Positions 15,244 to 23,503 of a stretch of DNA of 24,780 nucleotides are shown here, one piece after another. The notes beneath the pieces were generated by a model. That model saw only the letters and a program-made list of their open reading frames with translations, was not told where the DNA came from and did not search any database. This DNA is from Pseudomonadota bacterium (GTDB lineage: Bacteria; Pseudomonadota; Alphaproteobacteria; Sphingomonadales; Sphingomonadaceae): positions 1 to 24,780 of the forward strand of contig JAEXAW010000030.1 of assembly GCA_023458055.1 (NCBI GenBank). The letters are read 5' to 3'. Positions within the stretch are counted from its first letter, which is position 1; every line of letters starts with the position of its first letter. Position numbers and translations under genes: made by a program.

Positions 15244-16319
15244 GACATGCGCTCCTTCTCGTCTTGCCACTGCTTGCGCTGGTCCCTTCTCCTGCGGTCG
15301 CCCAGCATCATGAACATAGCACCGCCTCGACACAGCCCGCAACACCGCCAGCCGAAAATGACGGCCTCGACGCCGCGACGGTCGAAGGCGCGCCGGTAAA
15401 CGAGACAGGCCTCGATGCCGCTCAGCCGGAAACAAGCGCGCCAGCCCCCGTGACCGACCATTCTAAGATGGACCATAGCCAGATGGATCATGGCTCTATG
15501 GACCATAGCCAAATGGATCACAGCCAGATGGACCATGGTGCGATGAACCATGCCAGCACGCCGGTTTCAAACATCCCGCAATCTCCACCGCCGCCTGAAG
15601 CCTTTAGCGGACCGCAATTTGCGGCCGATGCCTATGTCGGTGCGGACAAGATGGCAAAGTCGCGCAAGGCCGTGGTGGCGGAAGTCAGCGGTATGCCGGT
15701 TTTCTGGTTTCAGGCCGACCGCGCCGAAGCCCGCATGCGCAAGGGACGTGACGGTTATCTCTGGGATGTACAGGGCTTTTACGGCGGCGACGTCGACAAA
15801 TTTTGGTTCAAGAGCGAAGGCGAAGGCGCGTTTGGTGAAAAGCTGGAATCCGCTGATGTGCAAGCCCTTTGGAGCCATGCGGTCGACCCGTGGTGGGATG
15901 TGCAATTGGGGGTGAAGCAGAACCTCACTGGCCCCGGACGCACCCATGCTGTGCTGGGCATACAGGGCCTCGCGCCTTATTATTTCGAGATTGATGCGGC
16001 AGCCTTTCTTTCAACCAAGGGCGATCTCACGGCCAAGGTGGAGGCGGAACTCGACCAGCGCATCACCCAGCGCCTCATCCTCCAGCCGCGCGCCGAAATT
16101 GCCTTGTCGGCGCAGGATATTCCCGAACTCGGCATCGGCCGAGGCTTTGAAAAAGCCGAACTGGGCGGGCGCTTACGTTATGAAATCGCCCGCGAATTTG
16201 CGCCCTATATCGGCATCGAACAGGAATGGAAGCTCGGCAAAACCGGCCGCGATGCCCGCGCGGCGGGCGAACATCGCAGCAGCACCAATTTTGTCGCAGG
16301 CGTTCGTTTCTGGTTTTAG
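15240..16319 (+). CDS. copB: CopB/PcoB outer-membrane copper-resistance protein
   Basis: 359 residues with a signal peptide (about 1-21, ending VAQH) and a Pro/Ala-rich region. A Met/His array of six near-identical MDHxx/MDHSQ units (about 78-105) is followed by the conserved CopB beta-barrel, which starts near FSGPQFAADAY and ends in an aromatic residue (VRFWF) as outer-membrane proteins do. It partners CopA in periplasmic and outer-membrane copper sequestration. The ATG overlaps the copA stop (ATGA) and has GGAGGAG upstream. The MDH array resembles the one in CopA at DNA level too, which suggests repeat expansion. Confidence 0.93.
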   Translation: MRHALLLVLPLLALVPSPAVAQHHEHSTASTQPATPPAENDGLDAATVEGAPVNETGLDAAQPETSAPAPVTDHSKMDHSQMDHGSMDHSQMDHSQMDHGAMNHASTPVSNIPQSPPPPEAFSGPQFAADAYVGADKMAKSRKAVVAEVSGMPVFWFQADRAEARMRKGRDGYLWDVQGFYGGDVDKFWFKSEGEGAFGEKLESADVQALWSHAVDPWWDVQLGVKQNLTGPGRTHAVLGIQGLAPYYFEIDAAAFLSTKGDLTAKVEAELDQRITQRLILQPRAEIALSAQDIPELGIGRGFEKAELGGRLRYEIAREFAPYIGIEQEWKLGKTGRDARAAGEHRSSTNFVAGVRFWF

Positions 16320-16337
16320 CCGGTCAAGGAGAGACAC

Positions 16338-16859
16338 ATGGAACCGCATCAACAATACAGAGCTTCGGGCGGCGATCAATCCGGCCATCACGCCATGGGT
16401 CATTCGACCAATCACGCCAACCCCTATAGCAATTTAGCAATCGAATTGGCGTTCGATTTTGCCATCATGTTCCTAGTGATGTATTCGATGATTGCGACCC
16501 TCGATCATCTCTATCTGAATATTGGCAATGTCTACATGACGCTGATGATGCTGGCGCCGATGGCCGCGCTGATGCTCGTGTTTATGCGCTTCATGTATCC
16601 TTCCAGACAGAAAAACCTCATCATATTCGCGCTCGCGGTGCTTCTTTTCGCCGTCGGTTGGTTTGGCATGCGCGAACAGATTGGGGTTGGCGACAAACAG
16701 TTCCTGCGTTCGATGATCCCGCATCATTCGGGCGCGATCCTGATGTGTCAAAAAGCCAAGCTGACCGACCCCAAGCTCAAACAACTTTGCCAGGACATAA
16801 TAGTCGCCCAGAAAGCTGAGATTGCACAAATGGAAGCGATGCTCAAGGCGGCTCAATAA
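16338..16859 (+). CDS. membrane protein with C-terminal DUF305 domain
   Basis: 173 residues. A His-rich N-terminus (residues 1-30, with GHHAMGHSTNH) is followed by three transmembrane helices (about 34-56, 62-84, 93-110). The C-terminal DUF305 helical domain includes MIPHHSGAILMCQKAKLTDP (126-145) and the tail QKAEIAQMEAML. DUF305 proteins are ferritin-like bundles often found in metal-resistance operons; the HH plus Met/Cys residues are the likely metal site. AAGGAGAG lies before the ATG, 18 bp after copB, so it belongs to the copA operon. The exact role is unknown. Confidence 0.85.
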   Translation: MEPHQQYRASGGDQSGHHAMGHSTNHANPYSNLAIELAFDFAIMFLVMYSMIATLDHLYLNIGNVYMTLMMLAPMAALMLVFMRFMYPSRQKNLIIFALAVLLFAVGWFGMREQIGVGDKQFLRSMIPHHSGAILMCQKAKLTDPKLKQLCQDIIVAQKAEIAQMEAMLKAAQ

Positions 16860-16876
16860 GGATTCCTTCCAGTGCT

Positions 16877-17578
16877 ATGAAGAAAGCACATATCCATCTG
16901 GCGGCAAGCCGGATCCATAAATGGCTCGCTCTCATCATCGGAATCCAGTTTTTGCTCTGGTTCACCAGCGGCCTCGTGATGAGCATTTTGCCCATCGAAA
17001 AGACACGCGGTGAACATCTGGTGGCGCGCCATCGGGGCGCTGTCCTTCCCGCAGGGATTGACCTTTCCAAACTCAAGGTCGGGCCGGTTCAGACAATCCA
17101 TATTGTGGTGCCGAACGGTCGGGCCTTAGCCTGGACCGAGCAGGCGGATGGTCGCACGCAGTTATTCGATGTTGCGAGCGGGGCGCGCCAATTGGGCATT
17201 TCCTCAAGCGAGGCGGTTGCGATTGCGCGTGCGGCGTGGCTGGGCAACCCGGCAGCCAGAACTACTGTCGCGCCGGTTTCGAACAACTCAATCGAATATG
17301 GCGGCCGCGTTCCGGCTTGGCGCGTTACTTTCGATCAACCTGCAGACACGCGTGTCTATGTCGAAAGCCAGACCGGAAAAATCAGCGCAGTGCGCACCGC
17401 TAACTGGCGCATTTATGACTTTTTCTGGTCGCTTCACATCATGGACTGGAAAACCCATGAAAATTTCAACACGCCATGGCTGATTGCCTTTGCCGCCGGG
17501 GCTTTGGTGATGGGGTTGGCCGGCGTGCTTTTGTTGGTTTTTCGTTGGCCCATGCGAATACGCAGAAGGCGAGTCTAA
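16877..17578 (+). CDS. PepSY-domain membrane protein
   Basis: 233 residues with an N-terminal membrane helix (about 17-38, after the conserved IHKWLAL), a periplasmic region with two PepSY-like stretches (for example VYVESQTGKISAVR) and a C-terminal helix (about 203-225) preceded by LHIMDWKTHENFNTPW. This is the PepSY-associated transmembrane type, often next to copper or iron genes and sometimes linked to membrane reductases. No flavin or heme motif is evident here. It starts 17 bp after the DUF305 gene and closes the copper operon. Role in copper handling is inferred from position only. Confidence 0.83.
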   Translation: MKKAHIHLAASRIHKWLALIIGIQFLLWFTSGLVMSILPIEKTRGEHLVARHRGAVLPAGIDLSKLKVGPVQTIHIVVPNGRALAWTEQADGRTQLFDVASGARQLGISSSEAVAIARAAWLGNPAARTTVAPVSNNSIEYGGRVPAWRVTFDQPADTRVYVESQTGKISAVRTANWRIYDFFWSLHIMDWKTHENFNTPWLIAFAAGALVMGLAGVLLLVFRWPMRIRRRRV

Positions 17579-17690
17579 TTTCGGTTCGCTGGGTAGTATG
17601 CTGCTTTCTACGACGGAACTGGAATTCAGTCGACTGTCATATGTTTGCCAAAGCTAATCCACTTCTTCCGCCGACATAGCTGCCGTCGGC

Positions 17691-18629
17691 GCGCTGGGCG
17701 AACAATGGCTGCGCACGTTCCAGGATAACGACAAGACAATCCCGACGATTTTGACGACCTCAAAAAAGCTTTCAACGGGCGTTGACGCGCGCAATGTGCG
17801 CAATATTGTGCTGCTGCGGCCCGTCAACTCGATGATCGAATTCAAGCAAATCGTCGGGCGCGGCACGCGGCTCTATGATGGCAAGGATTACTTCACCATC
17901 CTCGATTTTGTGAAGGCCTATGAGCATTTTAACGACCCCGAATGGGACGGGGAGCCGTTAGAGCCCGATCTGCCCAAACCCCCCGGCCCCAAGGGCACGC
18001 CAGAAGGGCCTCCAGAGCCACCTGTTGGTGAACCCGCCCCGAAGCCGGAAAAGCTCGTGATCAAGCTGGCACACGGCAAGGAGCGCAGTTTTCAGCATAT
18101 CAGTGGCACGACATTCTGGGATGCAAGCGGCAAGCCGATCTCGGCGCAGCAATTTGTCGAGCAGTTATTCGGCAAGCTGCCCGAGCTGTTCCGCGATGAA
18201 GATGAGTTGCGGCGGCTTTGGAGCGATGCCGACACCCGGCGCGCGCTGGTTGACGGCCTCGCCGAACGGGGCTTTGCAGGCGAGCAATTAGCGCAGATAC
18301 GGCGCATGATCAATGCCGACGCGTCTGATCTGTTCGACGTGCTGCGCTATATCGCCTTCACTAAAGCGCCACTGAAACGCGCTGAACGCGCATCGGCGCG
18401 GCGCACTGACATATTATCGCACCGGACGGCGCAGCAGGCAGAATTTCTCGATTTCGTGCTGGGCCAATATGTAGCGTCGGGCGAAAGCGAATTGCAGCCC
18501 GACAAGCTGTCCGATCTTCTCGGCCTGAAATATGGCACACCCTCTGATGCGGTGCGCGAACTCGGCAGCGTCAACGATATTAAAGCGGCCTTCACCGACT
18601 TTCAGCGCGAGCTTTATAAGCGGGATTGA
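17691..18629 (+). pseudogene. hsdR: C-terminal remnant of type I restriction HsdR
   Basis: About 312 codons remain of a protein normally near 800-1000 residues. Helicase motif V (TTSKKLSTGVDAR) and motif VI (QIVGRGTRLYD) are present, then LDFVKAYEHFNDPEW and the helical HsdR C-terminal domain ending in DFQRELYKRD. The frame opens after a TAA at 17655-17657 and homology is clear from about 17691. The nuclease and helicase motifs I-III are absent, and no hsdM or hsdS is in the window. The cut lies 110 bp from the end of the copper operon, so the cluster's arrival or a later deletion removed the 5' part. Not functional as a restriction enzyme. Confidence 0.88.
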
Positions 18630-18655
18630 TGAGGGACGGCTCGGTTGTCAACGTA
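18630..18655 (+). promoter_or_regulatory. fourth copy of the ECF-like motif, without a gene behind it
   Basis: TGAGGG (18630-18635) and CGTA (18652-18655) are again exactly 16 bp apart. The base before CGTA is A, not the G of the other three. No plus-strand gene follows; a strong hairpin begins 3 bp later. It may be chance or a promoter for a short RNA. Confidence 0.25.
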
Positions 18656-18657
18656 GG

Positions 18658-18687
18658 GGTGGTGAGCCTCATATGGGGCCCACCACC
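18658..18687. terminator. 11-bp hairpin between convergent genes
   Basis: GGTGGTGAGCC (18658-18668) pairs with GGCCCACCACC (18677-18687) with one mismatch and an 8-nt loop. It lies between the end of the hsdR remnant (plus) and the end of the Rep-like gene (minus). A bidirectional stop is likely, though no T-run is visible. Confidence 0.4.
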
Positions 18688-18698
18688 GTTCATCAGGA

Positions 18699-19678
18699 TT
18701 ATCGTGTAACCGCCCCTATTACCTTCTTGCCGGAGACAAAACGAAACGGGCGATAATTGACTTTGCCACGCCCCCGGCGAACTTCCGCCCACGTCTCGGC
18801 AATGTCGAACAGTTGCGCATCCTCGACATCTTCGACGCTTTCGCGATAGGCCGCAATGAATGCTTGTTTCCATCGAGCGCGCATCTCGCGGCCTTGGCTC
18901 CCATACCGATTACCGTATCAGTTAGAGCGATCTGAGAGAGCCCTTCGAACAAGCGCAATGCAAGGTCGTTACGGTATCCCTTGACGGTCTGCATCATAAT
19001 GGATCGGCTGGGGTCCGTCTTTTTCGGCATCCTATTCTTAACGTCGCTTGGTACCTTGGTCATATAAAATGAAACTTCCGCAGCGTCAGCCTCCGTGGCG
19101 GACATTTCGACCATGTGGAAGGCGTTCGCTCCTAGTACCGCTTTCCAGCCCCTCATGGCGTTGAAGCGATCATTGACAGCTTTCACGTCTAACGGTTCAT
19201 CGGTCCATATAATGGCATGTGCGTTGAACATCAGTGTCCGGCCTTTTCCTTTCCTGGGATGGTTCATAATCGCTTGCACCTCAATAACGCCGATCCCCTG
19301 AGCATTTAGCTTCTTGGTGACAACGCGTAGCCGGCGGCTGAGAAAGCCCATGTCCACCACTGGCTCCCTGTCAGACGTGTTCGCCCGGTTGGCGATTAGC
19401 GTTACAAGGTAAAACTTATATCCCTTGGCATGATAACTACGCCAATGACGGATCGTCTCATTGCGCATTGATATAGCCGACAGTTTTCGAGCATTGAGAT
19501 CGGATGCTAATGGGATCGGCGCGGCCGTAAACAGTCCCATTAACGACCTTAGCCGCTTTCGCTGCCTGGGTGAACGCGCAGCCGTTTGAATGGCTGCTTC
19601 TATTTTGATGCGAAACGCGTCAATGTTAGCCGATATTTTGGTTCTGCAGCCTTTGGCTATAAAATTTTGGCTATTCAT
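18699..19678 (-). pseudogene. frameshifted Rep-like (HUH-type) gene
   Basis: The N-terminal and central part, from ATG 19678 (GAAGGAAAAG upstream), gives about 260 residues. It has a layout like rolling-circle initiators: KFYLVTLIA (motif 1-like), GVIEVQ...FNAHAIIW (motif 2-like, with a single His where HUH would be expected) and VSFYMTKV (motif 3-like Tyr). After LTDTVIGMG, near 18895-18901, the open frame turns into Arg/Ser-rich nonsense ending at 18719. The adjacent frame continues sensibly (REMRARWKQAFIAAYRESVED, then RPFRFVSGKKVIG) to a stop at 18699. One base gained or lost in the GGG run explains this. It is followed by an AlpA-like gene, a common pairing in small mobile elements. The Rep call is moderate. 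Confidence 0.55.
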
Positions 19679-19699
19679 AAAAAAACTTTTCCTTCGAAA

Positions 19700-19756
19700 C
19701 AGCATAGATCAGCACCTAGTCGCACCTCAGAGTACGAAAATGGCTAGTCTATGCTG
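19700..19756. repeat. 9-bp inverted repeat upstream of the Rep-like gene
   Basis: CAGCATAGA (19700-19708) and TCTATGCTG (19748-19756) are perfect inverse copies 39 bp apart, directly before the Rep-like start at 19678. CCTAG and CTAG also occur inside. It could be the initiator's binding or nicking region, or a regulatory site. Confidence 0.4.
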
Positions 19757-19815
19757 ATGGAGTGAATGGTTGTGTGTATTACAAAGCGTACACACGTGCT
19801 GGCTGTCGTTCGATC

Positions 19816-20031
19816 TTAGTGGACCTGCGGTTCAATGGTGTTCTTGCGGCGGCACGAGCCTGCAAAAGCGTCCAGGTCGCAAGCGGTGTAAACCACCCTT
19901 CTGCCAAGCTTTAAGAATATGGGTCCAGTTCCCCTCTGGCGCCACGCTTGCAACGTCCGGACTGATAGCCCCAACAGTGTGGCCGCCTCCTTTTCTGACA
20001 GCAGGGGATGGTGAGTTGAAAGTTTTGACAT
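19816..20031 (-). CDS. AlpA-like helix-turn-helix (excisionase-type) protein
   Basis: 71 residues with one winged helix-turn-helix of the HTH_17 type: LLSEKEAATLLGLSVRTLQAWRQRGTGP followed by FLKLGRRVVY and a DLDAF tail. Such proteins act as excisionases or as regulators of integrases and Rep genes. ATG 20031 is chosen because GGAAGGA lies 8 nt upstream; the longer frame to 20097 lacks this. It precedes the Rep-like gene on the same strand with 137 bp between, containing the 9-bp inverted repeat. A role in excision of this island together with integrase 1 is plausible. Confidence 0.85.
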   Translation of the reverse strand: MSKLSTHHPLLSEKEAATLLGLSVRTLQAWRQRGTGPIFLKLGRRVVYTACDLDAFAGSCRRKNTIEPQVH

Positions 20032-20184
20032 AACAATATTCCTTCCTTTGCGCGGGAGCGGAATTGCTGCCAGCGCAAAGGAAAATTGAGTTTGCATGGA
20101 TTTACGGGATCTGCTTCGGAAGAATACACGGACACGTGTTGATGTTGATTTTTGACCGATCTAAGCCTTAGCGGCGAGTGCAAG

Positions 20185-20200
20185 TTTCCAAAAACGGAAA
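20185..20200. promoter_or_regulatory. short inverted repeat between divergent genes
   Basis: TTTCC (20185-20189) and GGAAA (20196-20200) flank a 6-bp centre in the region between the AlpA-like gene (minus) and the orphan gene at 20246 (plus). A looser second copy follows at about 20218-20232. It may be an operator; the evidence is the symmetry alone. Confidence 0.25.
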
Positions 20201-20245
20201 ACTGTGGTACGGTGAATTTCTGAAAATGGAAAAAGGGCTGGCAAT

Positions 20246-20707
20246 ATGGACCTCATCGCTAAGACTTGGCAGGAAGGGTATCGCACGCGCGATAGGGTGC
20301 CTAAGAGCCAGCGCATGACATTCTTTGATCGACCACAAACGTGGGGCCAGAATGAGATAATGCGGATCGTTCAGGAAGAATTTGGCAGTCGACGATCACG
20401 CGATCTGGATAGCTATTTGAAGCGCTATCATCCGTCCTACACAGGCGGCAGTATCGTCGATGATGTAATCGCGCTAGTCGTCGGCACCGGCGCGAGGCCG
20501 ATAAGCTCGTCCGAGGAAAGCAAATGGAGAAAAGAACTTAATTTCGTTTCGCGCTATCGCGTGCACTGGCAGTATTCGGCCCTTCTTATCCGTTGCGCTG
20601 GCGGTTACGATGCGATCTTGCAGTGTGGATCGCGAGGCATAGAACTGCCGGAACCGTTTTTAGGGCTCCTCCCTAGGCGCGTGCGGAAAGTTAGGAGCGC
20701 GGCCTAA
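20246..20707 (+). CDS. orphan protein next to the island end
   Basis: 153 residues; I do not recognise it. It starts at ATG 20246 with AAAGGG 8 nt upstream. The protein is soluble, basic at the C-terminus (LLPRRVRKVRSAA), with several Trp/Tyr/Arg clusters in the first half (FFDRPQTWGQNEIMRIVQEEFG, residues 26-47, may form a helix-turn-helix-like segment). It is the last gene before the right tRNA-derived repeat and is divergent from the AlpA-like gene. An island maintenance or anti-restriction role would be a guess. Confidence 0.6.
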   Translation: MDLIAKTWQEGYRTRDRVPKSQRMTFFDRPQTWGQNEIMRIVQEEFGSRRSRDLDSYLKRYHPSYTGGSIVDDVIALVVGTGARPISSSEESKWRKELNFVSRYRVHWQYSALLIRCAGGYDAILQCGSRGIELPEPFLGLLPRRVRKVRSAA

Positions 20708-20826
20708 ACGACCAATTGCATATCCAACGCTATCTATTGCGCGAAAGTACTATTCTGCGTGGTTGTTAGGTGGTTGCCAACGACTAATTAGGGTTGCGCG
20801 CTATTAGGGCAAGTATTTGAAAATAT

Positions 20827-20874
20827 TGGTGGACGCACTAGGGCTCGAACCTAGGACCCGCTGATTAAGAGTCA
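20827..20874 (-). repeat. attachment site: 3' part of tRNA-Lys(CTT), right copy
   Basis: It is identical over 48 bp to 2517-2564. Here the match to a tRNA reaches two bases further (TCAGC at 20872-20876), which completes the 5-bp anticodon stem GCTGA/TCAGC; beyond this there is no D-arm. It is the right end of the first island and the left end of the next. The gap 20708-21061 contains only this repeat and the leader of integrase 2. Confidence 0.9.
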
Positions 20875-21061
20875 GCATCATTTCAATTTTTCATATAGTT
20901 CCGATGTGATCTGCAGTGATCTTTATTGTGCATATTTACACAGTAAACATAACTAGTTATACGGAATTTTCGCCTAGCATATGGATGCGCTTTATTCCGA
21001 ACCGATCCGCTTTGATCCACCGCTGGTGGAACCAAAACGGAACCAAATTTTGAGTTATGTT

Positions 21062-22363
21062 ATGAACGTTGTTCTAACTAAAACCGCCATTGATGCTTTA
21101 GTGACGCGTGCTCGCTCGTCTCAACAGACGTTGGAATTGGTTGATGATCGCGAACCGGGTTTACGCATTAGGGCGGGAAAACGAAAAGCAGCATGGTCAT
21201 TGCTGGCGCGTCTACCGGACGGGAGTCGTGTCAGAACTGGCTTAGGCACTTGGCCGGGAATGGGAATTGCAGATGCTCGCCGTGCGGCCCAGCAACTGCG
21301 TGTACTCGTTGACAAAGGGGTGGATCCAAACGCCGAAAGGCGGAAGGCTGCGGAGGAAGCGCTACGCGCAAAAGCTCAGGTTCAGACTTTGGCAAAATTA
21401 TTTAAGCGCTATGAGACGCAAGCATTGGCTGAATTGCGCCGGGGGCCTAATGTGGCGCGAGCACTTATGGGGAAACGCGGACTGCTCATTCACCTTGCTG
21501 ACCGCGACATCCGATCAGTTACGAGAAGTGATATTGCGGAAGCGGTGCGCGAACATGCCAACACTGCGCCAATTGCAGCTAACAGGAATTTGGCTTACGC
21601 GAGGGCGTTTCTAAATTGGTGTGTCGACGAAGAGTTGATCGACGACAACCCAGCAGCCCGTGTTAGAATGCCGGCAAAAGAGACGCAACGACACCGGTTC
21701 CATTCTCTAGAGGAACTGAAGGAAATCTGGATTGCAGCGTTAGGGTTAGGGTATCCCTTTAGCCACATCTACCGGCTGTTGATCTTAATTCCAATGCGGC
21801 GGGATGAAATTGCGTCGATAGCAACGGATGAACTGACTTTAAGCGACGAACATGATCCCGACGAATCAGTTTGGCTTTTGCCATCGTCCCGTACAAAAAA
21901 TGGAAAGGCCCTGAGAGTTCCCGTCGCTGCGACAGCGCGATCAATCCTGATGGACGCCAAAAATCATGCAAAACGTATGTCGCAAAGTGGCTTAATTTTT
22001 TCAACTACTGGCACAACGGCCGTCTCAGGGTTCGCAAAAGCCAAACGCCGGATTGATTCGGCTATCGAAATCAATCGAAAATCTGAATGTGAACGCTTAG
22101 GTACAACCTATCAGCCAATGCCCCATTGGACCGTGCATGATCTTCGCACGACATTCAGCACGCATGCATCAGAGCGCTTGGGCGTGCATATTTCCGTGAC
22201 CGACCGAATTCTAAACCACGTCGCTACAGCCACGCACTCAAAGCTTGCGAGGATATACAACCAAGCGGAGATATTCGATCAACGAAAAGCGGCAATGAAA
22301 GCTTGGGAGCAACTCGTACTTGAAACGGTTGAAATCGCTTCCGATGAGGCGATAGGTATGTAA
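21062..22363 (+). CDS. second island tyrosine-recombinase integrase (DUF4102 type)
   Basis: 433-residue integrase, clearly different from the first. The N-terminal Arm-binding domain contains VDDREPGLRIRAGKRKAAW and LGTWPGMGIADARRAAQQL. The catalytic domain shows R246 (PMRRDEI), a Lys in SSRTKNGKALR, H359 and R362 (HDLRTTF), H386 (LNHVA) and Y399. ATG 21062 matches the usual family start (MNVVLTKTAIDAL); the longer frame from 20981 adds 27 residues without family resemblance, though it cannot be excluded. It sits 188 bp inside the right repeat on the plus strand, repeating the arrangement of integrase 1, so it should serve a second element at the same tRNA. Confidence 0.92.
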   Translation: MNVVLTKTAIDALVTRARSSQQTLELVDDREPGLRIRAGKRKAAWSLLARLPDGSRVRTGLGTWPGMGIADARRAAQQLRVLVDKGVDPNAERRKAAEEALRAKAQVQTLAKLFKRYETQALAELRRGPNVARALMGKRGLLIHLADRDIRSVTRSDIAEAVREHANTAPIAANRNLAYARAFLNWCVDEELIDDNPAARVRMPAKETQRHRFHSLEELKEIWIAALGLGYPFSHIYRLLILIPMRRDEIASIATDELTLSDEHDPDESVWLLPSSRTKNGKALRVPVAATARSILMDAKNHAKRMSQSGLIFSTTGTTAVSGFAKAKRRIDSAIEINRKSECERLGTTYQPMPHWTVHDLRTTFSTHASERLGVHISVTDRILNHVATATHSKLARIYNQAEIFDQRKAAMKAWEQLVLETVEIASDEAIGM

Positions 22364-22399
22364 CCTACAGCCATGTCTCTGCGGTGGAGGTAAAAAGAC

Positions 22400-23398
22400 T
22401 TGGAATCGCTGTTTGATGCCGCCGCGCGGCACTTGAACCCTGCCGACTTGCCTGATGGCCGCAGGCAACTCAATGCCTTGCTTGAGCCCTACCTCGCTTC
22501 ATGTCGAAAAATTGATCGCCGCAGAGAAATAGTGCTCGGTATTGCGCTGACTTTCTCCGCGATATTTCTCTTGGTTTGGTTATATTATCAGTTCTTAACT
22601 TTGCAACCGCTTCCGATCACGTTCTGGGCTAGTGTGGTGTTTGGTGTCGTCGGACTTGTGGCACTTGGTTGGTATAATATTATGATCTTGCCGAAAGCTG
22701 TCGAACTGGTTCCCGAAGTTTTCCATGAAGCCCCACCTGAAAAATTGGCGCAATTTATAGCATTGCTCGTTAGCGCTGAGTTGACCGTTTTTGAACGTCC
22801 GAACCGCTCACTGCCAACCCGCTTATTTGAAACCCGCTGGGCTCCCATTTTCCTGTCAAATCATCCCCATGTCCACAGATTAAAGCATGCGATATATGCT
22901 GCCGATTATAGCATCGATTGGATTGTCAGACGTGAAGAAGTTCACTCTGACCCTATTCACGAAACTAAAAAAACAAGAAAATTGGACCCGAAAATTTCCA
23001 AATCGTTAGATAGGAAGAATGCTCGCACTGTCGATAAACTCCACTGGTTTCATCGCCGATTGCAAGATGAATACGAAGCTAGAAAAAAATTTGTTATCGA
23101 TCGTTCCGAAGGTCGAAACACCGTGCGCTGGGAGACATTATTTGGGGTTATGGAAGACTTTGCTGAAAAAGATATTCGTAATCCAACCGACGAACCTCAT
23201 CTCACCATACAACGCATCGTTCAAGAAACCGCGACGAGATTGAAGAATAAAGGCGAACGACTCGGTCTGCACAGTAACCCGACCTCAACTGAATGGATGG
23301 AAAAAACGGTCGGGAACGGCAGAACGCATAAATACTGTTGGATCAGGCGCTACATTACTGAAGTTGATTTTGATCCGTCTGAGCTGAGTAAACCCTAG
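22400..23398 (+). CDS. two-helix membrane protein of unknown function
   Basis: 332 residues. The start is TTG 22400 with GGAGG at 22385-22389. Residues about 43-65 and 73-95 are membrane helices; the remaining 235 residues are cytoplasmic, very charged and Lys/Arg rich, with HHRRLQDEYEARKKFV-like helical stretches. No family recognised. The AT content and plain codon use look lower-GC than the copper cluster, which suggests different ancestry. It lies 36 bp after integrase 2. An exclusion or abortive-infection type effector is possible by architecture (membrane anchor plus cytoplasmic domain), but this is speculative. Confidence 0.7.
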   Translation: MESLFDAAARHLNPADLPDGRRQLNALLEPYLASCRKIDRRREIVLGIALTFSAIFLLVWLYYQFLTLQPLPITFWASVVFGVVGLVALGWYNIMILPKAVELVPEVFHEAPPEKLAQFIALLVSAELTVFERPNRSLPTRLFETRWAPIFLSNHPHVHRLKHAIYAADYSIDWIVRREEVHSDPIHETKKTRKLDPKISKSLDRKNARTVDKLHWFHRRLQDEYEARKKFVIDRSEGRNTVRWETLFGVMEDFAEKDIRNPTDEPHLTIQRIVQETATRLKNKGERLGLHSNPTSTEWMEKTVGNGRTHKYCWIRRYITEVDFDPSELSKP

Positions 23399-23503
23399 TT
23401 CTCTGCGGTTTACGCAACCGGTTTCGAGTTACTCAGTAACGCGATGGCGTAATATGTCCAAGCGGTTACCTTTAAGATGCAAACTGCAACGAAAGGTAGT
23501 CTA

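Larger units (their letters stand above)
2517..20874. mobile_element. 18.3-kb genomic island between tRNA-Lys-derived direct repeats
   Basis: The same 48-bp sequence bounds the segment and an integrase sits directly inside the left repeat, the standard layout of a tRNA-targeting island. The cargo is a recombinase/HhH/DUF3768 operon, an IS481-family element, a copper-resistance cluster, an hsdR remnant and a Rep/AlpA pair. No conjugation genes are visible, so it would depend on helpers for transfer. The internal remnants show assembly in several steps. The unit is inferred from the repeats; excision is not shown. Confidence 0.75.
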
